64,000 nt of DNA from Rothia dentocariosa ATCC 17931 (GTDB lineage Bacteria > Actinomycetota > Actinomycetes > Actinomycetales > Micrococcaceae): the NCBI RefSeq assembly GCF_000164695.2, contig NC_014643.1:1240001-1304000 (forward strand), in the 5' to 3' direction. Below, one piece after another: positions 32,237-40,853 of this stretch (positions are counted from its first letter, which is position 1; every line of letters starts with the position of its first letter). The notes beneath the pieces are model-generated. The model did no database searches. It was not told the origin of the DNA and saw nothing but the letters and a program-made list of their open reading frames with translations. Position numbers and translations under genes: made by a program.

Positions 32237-32309
32237 CGCGAGCAGGTCATTTTTTGCCGAAAAGGTAGGATTTTCCTACCTGCTCGGACCAAAAAACCAC
32301 CTGCTCGCG
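32237..32309. repeat. Dispersed 72 bp palindromic repeat, copy C
   Basis: CGCGAGCAGGT opens, the AGGTAGGA/TCCTACCT hairpin follows, and ACCACCTGCTCGCG closes. The first inner arm is altered (CATTTTTTG in place of AGGATTTTG), which removes one of the alternative pairings while keeping the terminal stem. Confidence 0.85.
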
Positions 32310-32375
32310 CATGTAACCATACCTGTAAATTCCCGTGTAACCGCGCGTGGGTAACCGAGCAATTAATCTGGCGAG

Positions 32376-34238
32376 CTAAGAAGAAACGATGGGCTCTTCC
32401 ACGATCAAAGTCAACGATTCGTAGGGGCGCAGTGTAACCTCAACCTCGCGGGGATCGGAGCCGGAAACACCGCTAACCTGACTGAGCGGATTCTTGTAAT
32501 TACACAAAAGCACCCGTGCAGACTGCACTTCCGCTGGAACTCGTGAGCCTTCACTGCCAGCGACTGCGTCCAGAACCTCGCCCGGCATGAACTCGGCAGG
32601 AACACGCACCGCCGTCTCGTCCCCAAAGAAATTATTGAGCACCAACAGCCGCGTGCGCGTGCCTTTAGCGATATGTTCACGCAGGTACCCGAAGACCCGC
32701 TCATGGTCGAGCGTATAGGGCGCGTAACTGCCTTCAGAAATCACCGGGTACTGCCCGCGCAGGCGAATCAGCTCGCGATAGTACGGCAAAATAACGCCGT
32801 CACGTTCCTCATCCGCCACCGAAATACCTGCGCCGGTTGCCGCATCCACACTGGGCGCGGGTGCCAGCCAGGGGGCGGCGGTACCAAAACCAACCGCGCC
32901 GCGTTCCCCACCAGAACCAGACTCCCACTGCATGGGAACACGCGAATTATCCCGCGCCTTGGCGCGCACAACCTCAAGCGCCTCGCCCTCCGAGAGTCCC
33001 CGCGCACGCAGGGTCTTAAAAGCGTTATGAGCCTCAACATCCACGTAGTCGTCAATCGAAGAATACACCGGGTCAATCATGCCGATCTCTTCGCCCTGAT
33101 AAATATAGGGAGTGCCGCGCAGCAGGTGAATCACGGTCGCCAGCATGGTCGCAGATTCCGCCCGATACCGCTGAACGTCACCAAAACGGTTGAGTGCGCG
33201 CGGCTGATCATGATTATTCCAAAACAGCGCATTCCACCCGCCGCCCGCCTGCATGCCCAGCGCCCAATCGTTGAGCAGACCCTTCAGCTCAGCAAAGCGG
33301 AACGGCACCTTCGACCACTTCTCGCCGTCCTCATAATCCACCTTCAGATGGTGAAAACTAAACACCATATCGAGCTCGCGATTCTCAGGGTTGGAGTAGC
33401 CCACGCAGTTCTCGATGCTCGTCGAAGACATTTCACCCACGGTCACGGTATCCCCATACCGCCCGAAAGATGCGCGGTTCAGCTCCCGCAGACGCGTGTG
33501 CACGATGGGCGTGTCGGTATACAGGGTCTTATCGATAACCCCGGCGGGCGCATCCTCAAGCTCTTCGGATTTGCCGATCACGTTAATGACGTCGAAGCGG
33601 AACCCGCGAACACTCTTGTCATACCAGAAATTGACGACCTTATAGAGTTCCTCACGCACGGCGGGGTTGTACCAGTTCAGATCAGCCTGTGTGACGTCGT
33701 AAAGGTGCAGATAGTACAGCGGCACCCCCGATTTGTCCCGATAAACCTTACCCGCCGTATCGGTAAAAGGCGCCCAGGCCGAACCGCCAAATTTTGACTC
33801 CCAGTTCGTGGGCGGAACCACCGTGCCGTCAGACTGAACCCGCCCTGGGCGAAGATAGAAATAATCCCAGTACTCGCGCTCGCCCGCCTGCGCCCGCCTA
33901 AACCACTCGTGTTCAGTCGAAACATGGTTGAGCACCATATCGAACATGACCCCGATGCCGTGCTCCCCGAAAGCGGCGATCATCTCCTCGACGTCCTCCA
34001 TCGTGCCCAGCTCGGGGTTAATGGCGTAGTAGTCGGAAATATCGTAGCCGTTATCGTGCTGGGGCGAGGCGAAGAACGGGTTGAACCACACCATGCCCAC
34101 CCCCAGCGATGCCACATAGGGCACCTTCTCGATAATGCCGCGAATATCGCCGGTTGGCCGACCGTGCGCGGAATAGAATGACTTCGGGTAGATCTGGTAG
34201 ATCACGGTGCTGCGGAACTGTGCGGGGGAGCGAGACAT
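32376..34238 (-). CDS. treC: GH13 alpha-glucosidase, trehalose-6-phosphate hydrolase-like
   Basis: This 620-residue cytoplasmic glycoside hydrolase of family 13 (oligo-1,6-glucosidase subfamily) starts STVIYQIYPKSFYSAHGRPT. Catalytic residues are Asp216 (FRFDVIN, nucleophile), Glu269 (VGEMSS, acid/base) and Asp344 (NNHDQPR). The FRFDVINVIGK variant is characteristic of TreC, which splits trehalose 6-phosphate into glucose and glucose 6-phosphate. No trehalose EII gene or TreR regulator is adjacent, so oligo-1,6-glucosidase activity remains possible. The start at 34238 has no strong ribosome binding site. Confidence 0.78.
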   Translation of the reverse strand: MSRSPAQFRSTVIYQIYPKSFYSAHGRPTGDIRGIIEKVPYVASLGVGMVWFNPFFASPQHDNGYDISDYYAINPELGTMEDVEEMIAAFGEHGIGVMFDMVLNHVSTEHEWFRRAQAGEREYWDYFYLRPGRVQSDGTVVPPTNWESKFGGSAWAPFTDTAGKVYRDKSGVPLYYLHLYDVTQADLNWYNPAVREELYKVVNFWYDKSVRGFRFDVINVIGKSEELEDAPAGVIDKTLYTDTPIVHTRLRELNRASFGRYGDTVTVGEMSSTSIENCVGYSNPENRELDMVFSFHHLKVDYEDGEKWSKVPFRFAELKGLLNDWALGMQAGGGWNALFWNNHDQPRALNRFGDVQRYRAESATMLATVIHLLRGTPYIYQGEEIGMIDPVYSSIDDYVDVEAHNAFKTLRARGLSEGEALEVVRAKARDNSRVPMQWESGSGGERGAVGFGTAAPWLAPAPSVDAATGAGISVADEERDGVILPYYRELIRLRGQYPVISEGSYAPYTLDHERVFGYLREHIAKGTRTRLLVLNNFFGDETAVRVPAEFMPGEVLDAVAGSEGSRVPAEVQSARVLLCNYKNPLSQVSGVSGSDPREVEVTLRPYESLTLIVEEPIVSS

Positions 34239-34616
34239 AGAAGATACACCCAATGGAGAAGATAAAGGGGGCTGCCGTACGAGTCTTCGTGCGTTTGCGT
34301 AGCGTTTGTTCGCTAGCTGGCGCAAATCACGCGGCGGGAGTTCTTACCCCACCAGCATAGGGGGCATAATAGACTCATTCCACGCTGCACGGGGATATAT
34401 TCTCAAGGGGGCAAATCTGCCGCAGATCCGGCATCCTTGCCCGCCCCGCGGCATAAGGTGCGCGCCGCATCCACACTCACCCTTCGGCGCGCCACAGGCA
34501 CAGCTCATGACCAAGCATCACGGCATGCCAATATATGAAACCAAAGTAACCCTTCGATGATTGGGCGCACGCCTGCGCGTAGAATCTATAGATGCATCAC
34601 AACGGAAGGTAAAGAC
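34239..34616. other. Divergent spacer between treC and ilvD
   Basis: No gene is seen. A -10-like TAGAAT (34580-34585) lies 32 bases before the ilvD start, and ACGGAAGG serves as ribosome binding site. GC-rich short inverted segments around 34430-34500 are not convincing as operators. Confidence 0.5.
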
Positions 34617-36461
34617 ATGCCCGAATTACGCTCACGCACCTCAACTCACGGTCGCAATATGGCGGGTGCCCGCGCTCTATGGCGCGCAACCGGCATGGGT
34701 GATGATGATTTCGGCAAACCGATTATTGCGATTGCCAACTCTTACACCCAGTTCGTACCCGGTCACGTGCACCTGAAAAATATGGGCGACTTGGTGGCTG
34801 GCGCTATTCGTGAGGCTGGCGGCGTGGCGAAAGAATTCAACACCATTGCGGTTGATGACGGCATTGCGATGGGCCACGACGGCATGCTCTATTCCCTGCC
34901 CTCACGCGACCTCATTGCCGACTCGGTCGAATACATGGTGAACGCTCACCGCGCGGATGCGCTCGTATGTATCTCGAACTGCGACAAGATCACCCCCGGT
35001 ATGCTCTTGGCGGCGATGCGCCTGAATATCCCCACAATTTTCGTTTCGGGCGGCCCTATGGAATCCGGCGAGGGCGTTGAAGGCGTTGTGGAGCACCGCC
35101 TGGATCTGGTGGATGCGATGGTCATGGCGGTGGACGATTCCGTGAGCGATACCGCGCTCGCCCAGATTGAGAAGAACGCCTGCCCCACGTGTGGTTCATG
35201 CGCGGGCATGTTTACCGCAAACTCCATGAACTGCCTGAACGAGGCGATCGGTCTGGCACTGCCCGGCAACGGTACCACGCTTGCGACCCAGATCGCGCGT
35301 AAAGAGCTGTTTTTGCAGGCGGGTAAGCGCATTGTTGGCCTGGCGAAGCGCTACTACGAGCAGGATGACGAGTCCGTTCTGCCCCGTTCAATCGCCACCA
35401 AGGAAGCCTTCGAGAACGCTATGGCGCTGGATGTGGCCATGGGCGGTTCCACCAATACCGTGCTGCACTCCCTGGCTATTGCGCATGAGGCCGGCGCTGA
35501 CTTCACGCTGGACGATATCGACCGTATTTCGCGTAAGGTGCCCTGTCTGGCGAAGGTTGCACCGAACTCTACGAAGTATCACATTGAGCATGTGCACCGT
35601 GCGGGCGGTATCCCCGCGCTGCTGGGCGAGCTGAACCGTGCCGGGCTGCTGCACAAGAACGTTCATTCTGTTCATGCGGATTCGCTGGATGAATGGCTTG
35701 CCGAATGGGATATCCGTTCCGGTACCGCGAGCGAGCAGGCTCAAGAACTGTTTCTTGCCGCACCCGGCGGGGTGCGTACCACGCAGGCGTTCTCGACCGC
35801 GAACAAGTACGAGTCACATGAGACGGACGCCGAAAACGGGTGCATTCGCGCTGTGGAGCATGCTTACACGAAAGACGGCGGTCTGGCGGTTTTGCGCGGC
35901 AATATCGCCCAGAACGGTGCGATCATCAAGTCCGCCGGTATTGATGAAGAACTTTTCCACTTCGTGGGTAAGGCATTTGTGGTTGAGTCGCAGGATGAAG
36001 CCGTGTTTGAGATTCTGTCGAAGCACGTGAAACCCGGCGATATTGTGGTGATTCAGTATGAGGGCCCGAAGGGCGGCCCCGGCATGCAGGAGATGCTGTA
36101 CCCCACCTCATACCTGAAAGGCCTGGGTCTGGGCAAAAGCTGCGCGCTCATTACCGACGGGCGTTTCTCGGGCGGTACCTCAGGCATTTCGATTGGCCAC
36201 GTTTCGCCGGAGGCTGCCGCCGGTGGCGCTATCGGCCTGCTGGAAACCGGCGACGAGATCGAGATTGACGTGCACAACCGCATCCTGCGGGCGAATGTGC
36301 CGGACGAGGTTTTGGAGGCGCGGCGCAAGGCGAAGGGCGCCCTCCCGTGGAAGCCCACTAAGCCGCGCGAACGTCAGGTCTCGAACGCGCTGAAGGTTTA
36401 TGGGATGCTGGCCGCCTCTGCCGATAAGGGCGGGGTGCGCATCCTCCCGGAGGGAATCTAG
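34617..36461 (+). CDS. ilvD: Dihydroxy-acid dehydratase
   Basis: This 614-residue iron-sulfur enzyme removes water from 2,3-dihydroxy acids in valine and isoleucine synthesis. Landmarks are [15 protein letters not shown], the cluster-binding Cys in [11 protein letters not shown] and in [17 protein letters not shown], the [16 protein letters not shown] helix, [12 protein letters not shown] and [17 protein letters not shown] near the active site. The length is normal. ATG at 34617 with GGAAGG upstream is preferred to an in-frame start at 34557. It is transcribed alone; other ilv genes are not in the window. Confidence 0.95.
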   Translation: MPELRSRTSTHGRNMAGARALWRATGMGDDDFGKPIIAIANSYTQFVPGHVHLKNMGDLVAGAIREAGGVAKEFNTIAVDDGIAMGHDGMLYSLPSRDLIADSVEYMVNAHRADALVCISNCDKITPGMLLAAMRLNIPTIFVSGGPMESGEGVEGVVEHRLDLVDAMVMAVDDSVSDTALAQIEKNACPTCGSCAGMFTANSMNCLNEAIGLALPGNGTTLATQIARKELFLQAGKRIVGLAKRYYEQDDESVLPRSIATKEAFENAMALDVAMGGSTNTVLHSLAIAHEAGADFTLDDIDRISRKVPCLAKVAPNSTKYHIEHVHRAGGIPALLGELNRAGLLHKNVHSVHADSLDEWLAEWDIRSGTASEQAQELFLAAPGGVRTTQAFSTANKYESHETDAENGCIRAVEHAYTKDGGLAVLRGNIAQNGAIIKSAGIDEELFHFVGKAFVVESQDEAVFEILSKHVKPGDIVVIQYEGPKGGPGMQEMLYPTSYLKGLGLGKSCALITDGRFSGGTSGISIGHVSPEAAAGGAIGLLETGDEIEIDVHNRILRANVPDEVLEARRKAKGALPWKPTKPRERQVSNALKVYGMLAASADKGGVRILPEGI

Positions 36462-36480
36462 TCGCCTATTGACCGAACAT

Positions 36481-36544
36481 AAAAAGAGCCTTTATTTGAA
36501 TAAAGCGGCGAAAAACCCTCTTTATTCAAATAAAGGCTCTTTTT
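36481..36544. terminator. Bidirectional terminator, AAAAAGAGCC family
   Basis: AAAAAGAGCCTTTATTTGAA pairs with TTCAAATAAAGGCTCTTTTT across an AAAGCGGCGAAAAACCCTCT loop. It lies between convergent genes. Confidence 0.92.
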
Positions 36545-36571
36545 AGCAGAGGAGAACAGGGAGAGCAGGCG

Positions 36572-36868
36572 CTACATCTCGAAGATGCGCACGTCCAGCT
36601 CTGCGGCGAGCAGCGGCTCCCAGGTTTTCACAGCGGTGCCGAAATGCTCAGTCGCCATATGCGCTTCGAGTGCCTGTTGTGATTCCCAACGCTCAATGAA
36701 TGCGAAGGCGCGCGGTTCACCCGCAGGGGTCTCACCGGTGGCGGGGCCGAAATCGTAGCTGATATTGCCCGCATCCTTGCGCGATGCCTCGACGAGGGCG
36801 GGGACGGATGCCAGGAATTCTTCAACGTGCTCGGGCTTGACCGAAACACCTGCATAAACACCAATCAT
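36572..36868 (-). CDS. Antibiotic biosynthesis monooxygenase-fold protein
   Basis: This 98-residue dimeric alpha/beta-barrel (ABM, PF03992-like) protein starts MIGVYAGVSVKPEHVEEFLA and ends with EAHMATEHFGTAVKTWEPLL. Proteins of this fold act as small monooxygenases, quinol-modifying enzymes or haem-degrading enzymes; the haem ligand pattern is not evident. AAGGAG precedes the ATG at 36868, so the longer frame from 36886 is not used. Confidence 0.75.
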   Translation of the reverse strand: MIGVYAGVSVKPEHVEEFLASVPALVEASRKDAGNISYDFGPATGETPAGEPRAFAFIERWESQQALEAHMATEHFGTAVKTWEPLLAAELDVRIFEM

Positions 36869-37138
36869 GGGGCGCTCCTTACTCAAGGTTAGATATACCG
36901 GATAACTCCAACCCTACACCGTCGCACAGATGCGCGCCAGAGCGGGGCAGAACCTCTCATTCACCGCGCATAATTCCCGCCAAGAAACGGTTTTAGCTCC
37001 CCTTTTTAAGGTTCTTCGCTGACTGTAAAATAACCTGTTCAACGTTTGCGCACAGACACCGGCGGGCATATAAAAGATAGTGGAACAATTCCTCACTACA
37101 CGAAAGAAGGAGACTATGCGGCAAGGGGGTGTACACAC

Positions 37139-38335
37139 GTGGGATTCTCACCGGCTCATATTAAACGGTGCACCCTAACCTGGGAGGCGCCTGACTACAG
37201 CACCTCATACCCGGCGGGCTATACAACTCGGGGCGTGGCTGTGATTGCAGTTGCCGAATACACCCGTAAGACCAAGGGGTACTGTTACAGCACCCTCACG
37301 GCTCTTGTCTATATTTCGCGTGAAAACGGTGAGCGCATCGTCATCAACCAGGAGCCGGTGGTTGAATCGTGTATGCATTCGCTTCTTGACCCGTGCGATG
37401 TGGTGCACCCGAAGACTTTGGGGCGTATTGTGCTTAATGCCTGGGATGTTATTCCTTCGGACTATACGCACCATCTGGTGACGGTTGCCGCCGACCGGCA
37501 CGATTTAAAGCTTCTTTTTCGTAATTGTGAGCAGCTTAAGAAGGCGATGGAGTACCGGGCGTTTGAGAAGGTGCTTGACCCGTACGATAACCATTCGCTG
37601 GGTGAGGTTCATGTGCGTCTTGCCGGTACGGATGCCGCCGAGACGATGCGCTATTTTCAGGATCGTGCCGAGCAGCTGACCGAACAGATGATCGCTGATA
37701 CGCTGGCAGAGGTTCCCGAAAATCAGCTCGTGGACTATAACGTGTTCACCGATTGTTCCTTTCGCGCCACCCACAATAAGAAGTATTTGCGCGGTGGGCG
37801 CATGGGCATTGCCGGGGTGAGCGAGGACGGCTTCTATTTTCACACCCATTATGATGCCGTGAATATTATGACCGGTGAGCTTTCGGCGATGCTCGCGGCG
37901 TTTCACGTGTTTTATCATGGCGGTCGCCGCCTGATTATTAACACTGATTCCTTGGGCGCGCTGACCTTTCTTCTGCGGCTGGCGCACAGCCGTTGGGCTT
38001 TCGATTATTGGGTGCGTGAGGGCGTGCAGGATGCCCGGGTTATCGCCGAGATGGAGCAGCTGACCGCGGCTATTCGGGCGCATCGGGTGATTGTGAAGCA
38101 TGTGCCGGGCCATACCGGGCACGGTCTGCAGGAGAGCAGCGATTCGGTGTCGAAGATGCACCGCCATTTTCCGGGGCAGATCGTGGATAAGCGGCATACG
38201 GTTGAGTTCAACCGCCGGTGCGAGTCGATTATCACGGCTCTGTCGGGGTGCAAGAAGGCCGTGCGGCTGCCCAGTCCGGAGTGGCTGCAGATTAAACCCT
38301 CGGCGATACACACGGGAAATCGCATGTGGCGATAG
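37139..38335 (+). CDS. RNase H-like fold protein with an unknown N-terminal domain
   Basis: The C-terminal third has the type 1 RNase H layout: an acidic residue in YNVFTDCSF, Glu in GELSAMLAAFHVF, Asp in INTDSLGALTFLL, and a late HVPGHTGHGLQESSDSVSKM with His and Asp. All four metal-binding positions appear present. The first 220 residues (from HIKRCTLTWEAPDYSTSY) match nothing I know. The start is uncertain. GTG at 37139 with AAGGGGG upstream fits the frame, while the best ribosome binding site (AGAAGGAG, 37107-37112) sits just before an ATG in another frame, so a small frameshift near the start is possible. Substrate probably RNA-DNA hybrids; role unknown. Confidence 0.65.
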   Translation: MGFSPAHIKRCTLTWEAPDYSTSYPAGYTTRGVAVIAVAEYTRKTKGYCYSTLTALVYISRENGERIVINQEPVVESCMHSLLDPCDVVHPKTLGRIVLNAWDVIPSDYTHHLVTVAADRHDLKLLFRNCEQLKKAMEYRAFEKVLDPYDNHSLGEVHVRLAGTDAAETMRYFQDRAEQLTEQMIADTLAEVPENQLVDYNVFTDCSFRATHNKKYLRGGRMGIAGVSEDGFYFHTHYDAVNIMTGELSAMLAAFHVFYHGGRRLIINTDSLGALTFLLRLAHSRWAFDYWVREGVQDARVIAEMEQLTAAIRAHRVIVKHVPGHTGHGLQESSDSVSKMHRHFPGQIVDKRHTVEFNRRCESIITALSGCKKAVRLPSPEWLQIKPSAIHTGNRMWR

Positions 38336-38591
38336 GCTATATACTATATTTTTGGGTAGAAATGGACGACGCGCGATGCGTCCGCGACGGGTGCGGGCGA
38401 TCGTGCGTTTTCTGCATTCGCGGGGAAAACATCGCGGATATGGCGAATCGGTATAAAACCCCATGTCAGCTGGTCTTTCAGAGGTGGCAGAAGGTGCACT
38501 TGCACACGGTCATCACCACAGCCGCAGGTACCGCTTCGAGAGTGCGGTCATGCCGAACTCCCTCATGTTACGGGCGTTTCCAGACCACGTT

Positions 38592-40070
38592 TTACAGGAG
38601 CGATGACCAGAGTCGGCAGATATTTTCGGTGACTTTAATGCGCTGCGGGCGTGAGGACCACGGGCCATAACGCAGCTCCGTGCAGATACTTTCGTAGGTT
38701 CGCGCAACGTCGGCGAGCGCATCCACCATAGCGGGGTCTGCGATAAAGGTTGATACTTCGAGGTTGAGCGAGAACGAGCGGGGGTCCATATTTGATGAGC
38801 CGATAAACGCCATTTCGTCGTCCACGTACATGAACTTGGAATGCAGCACTGTGGGGCTGGGGTATTGCAGAATGCGCACCCCGGACTGCAGCAGCGTCTC
38901 GTAGTAGGAGCGCTGCGCCATATTAGGGAGGAACTGGTCGCCTTTCTCGCAGACGATCACGGTGGTTTCGATGCCCGAGAACGCTGCGTTGGTGAGTGCC
39001 TGCAGCAGGGTTTCGTCGGGTACAAAGTAGGGTGAGCAGATGGTGATGCGTTTTTCTGCGTTGTAGATCATGTAGTTGATTAGACGCAGGTTGTTTTCCG
39101 TCTCAAACCCGGGGCCGGAGGGAACTACTTGGGCGCGCATCGAGCCTGGAACGTAGGGGATTTTCGCCTCAATTTCTTCGAGGATCAGCTGGTTTGTTTC
39201 GGAGTACCAGTCGGAGACGAACACGGCGTTGAGTTCTTCGACGATGGGACCGGTGCACGAGAAGGTGAGGTCTTTCCATTCCAGACCTTTACGCACGTTT
39301 TCTTTGAGGTCGTAAGAGCGGTGGATGGCGTTTTGCGAGCCCGAGAACGCCACTGCGCCGTCGATCACGAGGACTTTACGGTGATTGCGCAGGTCGGGGC
39401 GCTGCCATTGTAGTCGCCAGGGTTTGATGGGCAGCATCAGGCGCCATTCGATACCCGATTCGTTGAGCATTTTTGTCAGCTGCCGGTATGAGGGGTATTT
39501 GCGCGAGCCGATATGGTCGATGAGCACGCGCACCCGCACGCCACGTTTTTGGGCGGCGAAGAGAGCATCCCAGAGCACTTTGGAGGCTTCGTCGTATGCG
39601 GTGATGTAGAACTCGAAGTGAACGTACCGCTGGGCTTTGTTGACTTCCTGCGCCATGATGCGCATGGCTTCGTGGTTGTCGTTGTGCAGGGTGAAGGAGT
39701 TCCCGCCGACGAGGGGGAGCGAACCGAGCTTGTAGTTGAGCTGGCTGGCGACCAGGGTTGCTTCGTTGAGCCCGTCGGAGTCGGTGAGCTGCGGGGTGCC
39801 GCCGGTGGTCTCGCGGATCAGGTCGTTCATGGCGTGTTGCCGGGCGCGCCGATATTGCGGAAGGTGAGAGGACCCGAAAATCAGGAAGGCTAGGAACCCG
39901 ATGAACGGGATGAAGAAGATAGCCATGAGCCAGCCGAGTGCGACCACGGGCTTGCGGTTGTAGGGCAGCCAGAATAGGGACAGCACACGGATGCTCAGGT
40001 CTGCGAAGAACAGAATAATCCTGAGCCAATCGGGTAGGAAGTCGAGGTATCCGGGTGAAAAAAAGTTCAC
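38592..40070 (-). CDS. cls: Cardiolipin synthase
   Basis: This roughly 492-residue membrane phospholipase D-type enzyme joins two phosphatidylglycerols to give cardiolipin. Two N-terminal hydrophobic helices (LRIILFFADLSIRVLSLFWL, then LGWLMAIFFIPFIGFLAFLI) are followed by two HKD motifs: NHRKVLVIDGAVAFSGSQN and HSKFMYVDDEMAFIGSSNMD. I start at GTG 40070 (VNFFSPGYLDFLPDW). A TAATAAT box ends three bases before it, so the transcript may be leaderless; a longer frame from 40253 would overlap the divergent operator region. Confidence 0.88.
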   Translation of the reverse strand: MNFFSPGYLDFLPDWLRIILFFADLSIRVLSLFWLPYNRKPVVALGWLMAIFFIPFIGFLAFLIFGSSHLPQYRRARQHAMNDLIRETTGGTPQLTDSDGLNEATLVASQLNYKLGSLPLVGGNSFTLHNDNHEAMRIMAQEVNKAQRYVHFEFYITAYDEASKVLWDALFAAQKRGVRVRVLIDHIGSRKYPSYRQLTKMLNESGIEWRLMLPIKPWRLQWQRPDLRNHRKVLVIDGAVAFSGSQNAIHRSYDLKENVRKGLEWKDLTFSCTGPIVEELNAVFVSDWYSETNQLILEEIEAKIPYVPGSMRAQVVPSGPGFETENNLRLINYMIYNAEKRITICSPYFVPDETLLQALTNAAFSGIETTVIVCEKGDQFLPNMAQRSYYETLLQSGVRILQYPSPTVLHSKFMYVDDEMAFIGSSNMDPRSFSLNLEVSTFIADPAMVDALADVARTYESICTELRYGPWSSRPQRIKVTENICRLWSSLL

Positions 40071-40130
40071 CCTATTATTATGCCTAGCATCTTGTCTTCT
40101 GTGGGGGAGGGGCAGGACACGCCGCGTTGC

Positions 40131-40186
40131 CCATGTAATGCAGTTGTGCAAAAAATGCAGAAATGCAATAATTGCAGTTATGCAAA
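40131..40186. promoter_or_regulatory. Operator cluster of the TetR-type regulator
   Basis: TGCAATAATTGCA (40164-40176) is a perfect inverted repeat. Related half-sites surround it: ATGCAGTTGTGCA at about 40138 and TTGCAGTTATGCAA at 40172-40185, the last overlapping the start codon. Repeated TGCA half-sites next to a TetR-type gene suggest autoregulation and control of the MFS gene. Confidence 0.65.
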
Positions 40187-40851
40187 AACCTGAGCCGAGT
40201 CGCACCGAGACAAGCCTGCGTGAACGCCGCCGCGAACGCACCTGGGTGAACATTCACGAAACCGCCCTGCGCCTCGCCCGCCAGCACGGCATGCGCGGCA
40301 GTACCGTCGAAGATATCGCTGCGGAAGCTGGAATCTCGCCCCGCACCTTCTTCAACTACTTCGGAACTAAGGAGGATGCGGTGCTCGGCCTGCGCGCCCC
40401 CGCCATCACCGACGAGCTGCTCGCCAGCGATCGGGCGCACGAGAACGACAATCTCATCGTGCGTATCACCCATCTGCTGTTGTACATCGTGCGGCACAGC
40501 TTCAACTTTGCCGATCACGCGAAATTCCGGGAGCGCATCGACGAATTCCCCGAATTCAGGCACCGGCTGAAGGTACACCATATCAACTGTGAACAAGTGC
40601 TCATCGACTACCTCAACACCGTCGATTGGGATGCCTTTAACGCCGCAGGAAGGCGCGGCCCTTTGATAACCCGCCCCGAAAATATGCCGCTGACAGAAAC
40701 TGCCGAAGAACGCACCCGTGCCACGGTTCAGCTCGCATCCGCGGTGCTGCGGCAGCTGCACTTCGCCAAGGATATTGCCGACGAAGACGAGGTCGAGCGG
40801 CGCATCCACAACACCGTCAAAACTTTTCAAGCCCTGCTGAAGGAAAACTAG
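40180..40851 (+). CDS. TetR family transcriptional regulator
   Basis: This 223-residue repressor has a helix-turn-helix in residues about 22-68 (ALRLARQHGMRGSTVEDIAA, then GISPRTFFNYFGTKEDAVLG), which is the TetR_N domain. The C-terminal ligand domain is all-helical. ATG at 40180 lies inside the operator cluster, so the protein probably represses itself. The MFS exporter starts two bases after its stop and is likely its target; the inducer is unknown. Confidence 0.9.
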   Translation: MQKPEPSRTETSLRERRRERTWVNIHETALRLARQHGMRGSTVEDIAAEAGISPRTFFNYFGTKEDAVLGLRAPAITDELLASDRAHENDNLIVRITHLLLYIVRHSFNFADHAKFRERIDEFPEFRHRLKVHHINCEQVLIDYLNTVDWDAFNAAGRRGPLITRPENMPLTETAEERTRATVQLASAVLRQLHFAKDIADEDEVERRIHNTVKTFQALLKEN

Positions 40852-40853
40852 GA

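Noticed and set aside
32673..33797. 374-codon open frame opposite the GH13 gene
   Set aside because: The sense strand encodes an enzyme with all catalytic residues; the antisense frame has a His/Arg-rich composition typical of shadows.
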